From assembly GCA_030613125.1 (NCBI GenBank), contig JAUWMO010000081.1, positions 1 to 11,321 on the forward strand: DNA of 11,321 bases, read 5' to 3'. The notes under the pieces are model-generated. The model worked only from the letters and a program-made list of their open reading frames with translations, searched no databases and was not told the DNA's origin. The DNA comes from Bacteroidota bacterium. Lineage in GTDB: Bacteria > Bacteroidota > Bacteroidia > Bacteroidales > VadinHA17. The translations under genes were made by a program, and so were the position numbers. This document shows, one piece after another, positions 7,801 through 11,321 of the stretch. Each line of letters opens with the position of its first letter. The first letter of the stretch is position 1.

Positions 7801-8324
7801 GGCATGTATTTAAATTTGGTAGTAAGTTTATGTGGGGAGGAACTGTATTTAGTATTGATTTTCGCGACATTTCGGATGAAAGTCAAATGCCCAAAGCCAA
7901 TGATGTATACCGCGTAGATTTTAAACGTCCCTTTATAGAACAGGATTCCCTTCTATTTACGATTATGCCTTCCGTTGAAGTTGACAAAAACAAGCTAAAA
8001 GGCACTATGGATGATATCAAGGTTGTTCCAAATCCTTATATTGCGACAAATATGATGGAACAAGCCATATCGAATCCTTTTTTGAATCAGCGCCGTGAAC
8101 TTATGTTTACACATATTCCTGCCCGTTGTACGATAAAGATCTTCACTTCAAGCGGAGTATTTGTAGATGAAATTCCAGTATACAACCCTCCGGATAATGG
8201 GATGGTACACTGGGATATGCTGACTAAAGAAGGATTGGAAATAGCGGCGGGAATCTATATTTATCATGTGAAGTCAAATATGACCGGAGAAAAAAAACTA
8301 GGCAAATTTGCAGTTATAAAATGA
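4842..8324 (+). CDS. Large secreted protein of unknown function with acidic Ca-loop-like motifs, FN3-like region and FlgD-like C-terminus
   Basis: Not a family whose function I recognise. From the GTG at 4842 it has 1160 residues; ATG 4812 would add ten. A signal peptide (hydrophobic to ~residue 24, cleavage near NIYGQ/GRPY) is clear. Positions ~45-340 are rich in Trp, Tyr and Gly. Residues ~343-424 are strongly acidic with loops such as DNDDDGLIDE and DANGNGVYDEGED, like EF-hand/thrombospondin-3 calcium sites; DVNQNGQFDLLED (~970-982) is a third. An FN3-like part spans ~580-720 (KVFLTWDDA, YKLYKATDKYF, YYYGLVAYD). The C-terminus (~1060-1160) starts at VVPNPYIA and ends GIYIYHV...GKFAVIK, like a FlgD/T9SS sorting domain. 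It is 35 bp upstream of the TonB receptor, so an extracellular partner role is inferred. It shows no SusD features that I can see. Confidence 0.78.
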   Translation: MVSKLVKFILLSFLLLFSVPNIYGQGRPYEGPDDPAGDIAAQREGRMIGNRVLLYFQNNTELAYWPNTSTSKWPNDHTGTGMIDGLALLVGARVYIENDSIPVTDPDIIQSRFDLDTLYYCQTSYRQGMDTNSSGTIEWGLYPVFGYFNENSEHPAMSNREKSWPIAGWPSRGDELKWPDEWDGRFGRGVMYADLETYFVANDAQDQEYLGRNDIIKYYPRPGVKIGDKRPDVTIQKGLPWGGIGIRIKVRGYQWNNLQSRDAIFWEYDISNISDYDLTEVAFGYWLDNGIGHEGYNADQDDIGFFDKLENMSYSWDVDGIGAGGLRTGVVGISYLESPGVPDDNLDNDDDGLIDEKRDNQASFMIGPYDGISDLQKFLDWYGLQEEDLKEHWDADEDQDWQDGYDANGNGVYDEGEDPGDDVGLDGVGPTDINYYGPDEGECNHKPDYLEGVGCEPNFAATDISESDMIGLTSFHLFRHPDPTGGGEPPFMRHDKEAWEVFAVHGLVEFFGEISNLVEEFGSGPFPLLQGRTERVSMAELHSYEALSGLNSADHSAPALFQKKRIVQVIYESDYRFAKPPKMPTLKAIAGEGKVFLTWDDAADRLTREPMLKGENDFEGYKLYKATDKYFADAEVLVDMYGNPSGKKPIFQCDLINGKKGAVEFILFNGEAFYLGEDTGIQHYFVDEDVQNGRTYYYGLVAYDYGIDGLEVSIMPSENNMVLELDEAEEIRYHGKNVQIVTPHQQAAGFIPPSIKIDDETSLIGSGLVIPEIIDINSVKENNRYKLKFHVDTTGHLRPVERFRAKHDILYSNSGFSVYDVTNHDSLIYTETPENYPGDNLKYVAVYDSWSLNESLISDPFEGIQINIEAQTEAEFDLEKSGWIVGYSPVKIIPSSNESDYFPWQYEIIFTGNDSSYASIVGDNKGIKNTDDILLYNNALLEQVFNFYVINKSFPDSNGVFEKLDLVVEDVNQNGQFDLLEDNILAGHVFKFGSKFMWGGTVFSIDFRDISDESQMPKANDVYRVDFKRPFIEQDSLLFTIMPSVEVDKNKLKGTMDDIKVVPNPYIATNMMEQAISNPFLNQRRELMFTHIPARCTIKIFTSSGVFVDEIPVYNPPDNGMVHWDMLTKEGLEIAAGIYIYHVKSNMTGEKKLGKFAVIK

Positions 8325-8359
8325 GTAATTATCTAAACAGAAGACAGAGGAAAAATTAA

Positions 8360-11119
8360 ATGAAGAATAAATGGCTTATTCACATGTTATTATTTGTTAT
8401 TTTTATTTTTCCGCTTATGAGTATTGCGCAAACAACCGGTAAAATAGCCGGCAATGTTTCAGACGCTGAAACAGAAGAACCGTTAGCCGGAGCTCAGGTA
8501 ATAATTGAGGGAAAATGGGTAGACGGTGTTGAAGTTGAAATGGAAGTAAAAATGGGTGCAACAGCCGACCTGGACGGAGATTTTTTTATTATAAATATCC
8601 CTCCTGAAAGTTATACTATATCGATCCAGATGATGGGTTATGAGACAATGAAATTGATGGATGTCCGTGTTTCCGTAAACCGGACATATGCAATAAAGGC
8701 TGAATTAAATCCTTCTATATTAGAAGGGGAAGTAATTACCGTTACTGCACCGGCTGTGGAAATGAAGAAAGATCAAACAAGTTCCATCCGTAATATATCT
8801 TCAGAAGATATTGAAATTCTGCCTGTTGAAAATATCAGCCAGGTAGTATCCATGCAGCCGGGAGTGGTTGTTGGTCATTTCCGGGGAGGAAGATTGAGCG
8901 AAGTGTCTTATTTACTGGATGGTTTACAGATAGATGAGTCATTTGGTCAAACCGGACATACCGTAAATGTGAATACTGAAGTGGTTGAAGAAATTGAGGT
9001 AATTACCGGCACATTCAATGCAGAGTACGGCAAAGCAATGAGTGGAATTGTGAATGTGATTACCAAAGAAGGAGGGGAGATATTTGCAGGTTACGGTTAT
9101 TTTAACACCGGGAATTACCTTACTTCCCATAATGATATTTTTCTCGGTCTGGACAATTCGGATTTTACCAGAAGAAAAGACTATAGAGTTGGTTTATCGG
9201 GACCGCTCTTTTCCAACCGTTTAAGCTTTGTAATAAACGGGCGTTATGAAGATAATAAAGGATATTTGAACGGTATCCGTCGCTTCAATGTGGATGATTA
9301 CAGTAATTTTTCAGATCAGTATTCAACGAATTGGTATTCGGAGCATAATGGAGATAATAACTATGTCCCGATGAGTTGGGGTAAACATACTACCCTTTTT
9401 GGTAAGTTAACTTTCAAGCCTTTAGATTTAATTAAGATGTCTCTAATGTTTACCTGGAATGATGATGAGAGCCAGGGATATGATCATTATTATAAATACA
9501 ATCCTGACGGAATAGCCACGTATTACGGGAAATCTAAAATGGCGGCCTTCCAGTTTAACCACATGCTGACATCATCGGCCTTTTATGAATTTAAAGCCTC
9601 ATATATAGATAATTACACCGGTAATTATATGTATGAAAATCCTTATGATGAAAGGTATGTTCATGATTTATATTCACGCGGTGACGGCCCTGGTTTTGTT
9701 ACAGGCGGGCAGCAGAAATATTATGTAAAGCGCACCATCAAAGATATTAATCTTAAATTAGATCTCGACTGGCAGATTAGTAAAACTCATAGTATAAAAA
9801 CCGGATGTCTATATACACAACATGATGTGGATAATATGTCTGCATCGATTAGAAACATATACTATGGCACTGAATTTGAAGCGCAATATGAATATGACCC
9901 GGAGGCAAAAAAAAGGAAATACCTGTATTATGAATCGACCGTTTTACCGGATTCTTCAGTTTATTCGGATATATACAAAGTAACGCCTTATGAATTTTCA
10001 TACTATATCCAGGATAAGATGGAATTTGATGAAATGGTGATTAATTTGGGATTACGCTATGATTATTTTAATCCGAACGCGCCTTATCCTTCTCAGCTGA
10101 GAAATCCGGCCAATCAGTTGAGTTTTCCGGATACTCCGGAAAAGATGAGCAAATATCCTGAGGCGCCTTACGTTTCTCAATTCAGCCCCAGGCTGGGGCT
10201 TTCTTATCAGTTAGGGAAGACAGCGTTGCTTCGTTTTGCCTATGGACATTTTTTCCAGATGCCCCCGCTTTATGCCCTTTATCAAAATCATTCGTTTTTA
10301 ATTTCTCCATCAGATTATTCTACAAGAATGGGGAATCCACTTATTAAACCTCAAAAAACAGTTCAGTATGAAGTTGGTTTATGGCAGCAAGTGATGGCAG
10401 GCCTGAGTTATGAAATAGCCGTTTTTTACAAGGATATTTATGATCTGCTTAGTGCGAAAGTGATCACGACCTACAACCAAATACGATATGGTTTGTACAG
10501 CAATAAAGATTATGGAAATGTAAGAGGCTTAGAATTTAAGTGTGATTTTGTATCCGGTTCTCTTCGCGCCAGTTTGAATTATACATTACAATATACCCGT
10601 GGAAATGCAGATAATCCTAATTTTACTTTCGACCGTGCCGGAAGAAGTCAGGACCCTGTTAATAAAATGATTCCAATGAGCTGGGATCAGAGACATACAT
10701 TGAATATATCTGCTGGATATAATAAGGAAGATTTCGGTTCTACGATGACATTATTTTATAATTCAGGGACGCCTTATACATGGTCTCCGCTTCCTGAGAG
10801 CCCTTTATCACGTGTGAACCTGTATCCGTATAATTCATCTAAACCGGCTCAAATCCGAGTCGATCTGAATGCATATTATTATCTTTTTAATCATGGAAGA
10901 GTGAAAATGAAATTAATGTTATTGGTATATAATCTGTTTGACCGTTTAAATGAAAACAGTGTTTATTCTTCCACAGGCAGAGCATATTCTACCATTATCA
11001 GGGAACAGGATATCAACGGACATAGAAGTAATTTTAATGATTATTATGATGTAATTAAGAATCCGTCAATGTATGCCGCGCCGCGAATGGTTAGAATCGG
11101 CCTGGGCGTTGAATTTTAA
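8360..11119 (+). CDS. TonB-dependent outer-membrane receptor with N-terminal carboxypeptidase-regulatory-like domain
   Basis: This is an outer-membrane transporter that would use TonB-ExbBD energy to import a ligand. An AGAGGAAAA site precedes the ATG. Residues 1-23 are a signal peptide (cut after MSIA, before QTTGKI). Residues ~27-118 are the CarboxypepD_reg-like beta-sandwich (GKIAGNVSDAETEEPLAGAQV). A TonB-box-like EVITVTAP follows at ~124-131. The plug covers ~135-238 and ends in FNAEYGKAMSGIVNVITKEGG, a well-conserved plug motif. The remaining ~680 residues are an alternating, Tyr/Asn-rich beta-barrel, and the protein ends in Phe (RIGLGVEF), as expected for a BAM-targeting beta-signal. 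Length (919) is normal for a SusC-like or related receptor. The substrate is unknown; neighbouring NPCBM peptidase and galactosidase suggest glycopeptide or oligosaccharide. It is complete. Confidence 0.92.
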   Translation: MKNKWLIHMLLFVIFIFPLMSIAQTTGKIAGNVSDAETEEPLAGAQVIIEGKWVDGVEVEMEVKMGATADLDGDFFIINIPPESYTISIQMMGYETMKLMDVRVSVNRTYAIKAELNPSILEGEVITVTAPAVEMKKDQTSSIRNISSEDIEILPVENISQVVSMQPGVVVGHFRGGRLSEVSYLLDGLQIDESFGQTGHTVNVNTEVVEEIEVITGTFNAEYGKAMSGIVNVITKEGGEIFAGYGYFNTGNYLTSHNDIFLGLDNSDFTRRKDYRVGLSGPLFSNRLSFVINGRYEDNKGYLNGIRRFNVDDYSNFSDQYSTNWYSEHNGDNNYVPMSWGKHTTLFGKLTFKPLDLIKMSLMFTWNDDESQGYDHYYKYNPDGIATYYGKSKMAAFQFNHMLTSSAFYEFKASYIDNYTGNYMYENPYDERYVHDLYSRGDGPGFVTGGQQKYYVKRTIKDINLKLDLDWQISKTHSIKTGCLYTQHDVDNMSASIRNIYYGTEFEAQYEYDPEAKKRKYLYYESTVLPDSSVYSDIYKVTPYEFSYYIQDKMEFDEMVINLGLRYDYFNPNAPYPSQLRNPANQLSFPDTPEKMSKYPEAPYVSQFSPRLGLSYQLGKTALLRFAYGHFFQMPPLYALYQNHSFLISPSDYSTRMGNPLIKPQKTVQYEVGLWQQVMAGLSYEIAVFYKDIYDLLSAKVITTYNQIRYGLYSNKDYGNVRGLEFKCDFVSGSLRASLNYTLQYTRGNADNPNFTFDRAGRSQDPVNKMIPMSWDQRHTLNISAGYNKEDFGSTMTLFYNSGTPYTWSPLPESPLSRVNLYPYNSSKPAQIRVDLNAYYYLFNHGRVKMKLMLLVYNLFDRLNENSVYSSTGRAYSTIIREQDINGHRSNFNDYYDVIKNPSMYAAPRMVRIGLGVEF

Positions 11120-11174
11120 TTCTTAATTATTTTGTGTGCTCTGTGGTTGTTTTTTACACTACCTAATCATATAA

Positions 11175-11179
11175 TGAGG
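11175..11179 (+). promoter_or_regulatory. Ribosome binding site for the PorV-like gene
   Basis: TGAGG lies 7 nt before the ATG at 11187, followed by an A-rich spacer. It supports that start, which leads straight into a signal peptide. Confidence 0.6.
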
Positions 11180-11186
11180 CAAAAAA

Positions 11187-11321
11187 ATGAATAAAGAAGT
11201 ATTGAAGAAGTTTTATATTACGATGCTTTTTATATTTTTAATATTTACACCGGGTTATTCACAAACGCCAATTCGGGTTGGAACGACAGCCGCAAATTTT
11301 TTAGAAATAGGATTTGGGGCG
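11187..11321 (+). CDS. PorV/PorQ-family outer-membrane protein, N-terminal fragment (cut by window end)
   Basis: Only the first 45 codons are present; the frame is still open at the last base. Residues 1-26 are a signal peptide (basic MNKEVLKK, hydrophobic core, cut near GYSQ/TP). The mature start, PIRVGTTAANFLEIGFGA, matches the N-terminal signature I know from PorV/PorQ-family proteins, which reads roughly VGTTAA-FLEIGVGARA-GMGGAF. These proteins are FadL-like beta-barrels. PorV itself is a T9SS component that passes sorting-domain cargo to the attachment machinery. Its position after a TonB receptor and two proteins with T9SS-like C-termini fits that role, but many paralogues of unknown function exist, so PorV itself is not proven. 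Confidence 0.75.
   Translation, partial: MNKEVLKKFYITMLFIFLIFTPGYSQTPIRVGTTAANFLEIGFGA

Noticed and set aside
4842..8324. SusD-like identity for the giant protein because it neighbours a TonB receptor
   Set aside because: It lacks a lipoprotein cysteine, is about twice the usual SusD length, lies upstream of the receptor, and has beta-rich FN3/FlgD-like parts instead of helical TPR-type sequence.
11131..11157. TGTGTGCTCTGTGGTTG followed by a T run after the TonB receptor gene, as a terminator or repeat copy
   Set aside because: No complementary stem precedes the T run. The CTCTGTGG core only loosely recalls small dispersed repeats and is too short to call.
11147..11175. TTGTTT - 17 nt - TATAAT, a good sigma-70-like promoter before the PorV-like gene
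   Set aside because: The TATAAT overlaps the ribosome binding site, and a start about seven bases downstream would leave a leader without it. FCB bacteria also generally use a different promoter consensus. It is probably chance in AT-rich DNA.

Overview
The window looks like part of the genome of a Gram-negative, AT-rich member of the FCB superphylum (Bacteroidota, Ignavibacteria, Calditrichota, KSB1 or Marinimicrobia-like). Three things point there. Two secreted proteins end in FlgD-like/type IX secretion (T9SS) C-terminal domains. There is a TonB-dependent receptor with an N-terminal carboxypeptidase-regulatory-like domain. The window ends in the start of a PorV/PorQ-family outer-membrane protein. 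No marker gene is present to place it more precisely.

All five recognisable genes lie on the + strand. Positions 1-308 hold no gene but are dense in inverted repeats and degenerate small-repeat remnants. Then come: (1) 325-2358, a lipoprotein GH27 alpha-galactosidase with an NPCBM/CBM51-type module; (2) 2454-4793, a secreted gingipain-like (C25-type) cysteine peptidase that also carries an NPCBM module and a T9SS sorting domain; (3) 4842-8324, a very large uncharacterised secreted protein with acidic calcium-loop-like stretches, an FN3-like region and a FlgD-like C-terminus; (4) 8360-11119, a TonB-dependent outer-membrane receptor; (5) 11187 to the window end, the first 45 codons of a PorV/PorQ-like protein. 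Gaps are 95 bp between genes 1 and 2, and then 48, 35 and 67 bp, so genes 2-5 are plausibly one transcription unit.

A coherent reading, which is inference, is a surface system for breaking down and importing a glycosylated protein or glycan. The peptidase and the alpha-galactosidase share a galactose-type binding module, the T9SS (with PorV) would carry the sorting-domain proteins to the surface, and the TonB-dependent receptor would import products. The large protein of gene 3 sits where SusD sits in a Bacteroidota polysaccharide locus but does not look like SusD. It is the best candidate for something undescribed. No phage, transposase, CRISPR, tRNA or rRNA was seen, and nothing convincing is encoded on the minus strand.
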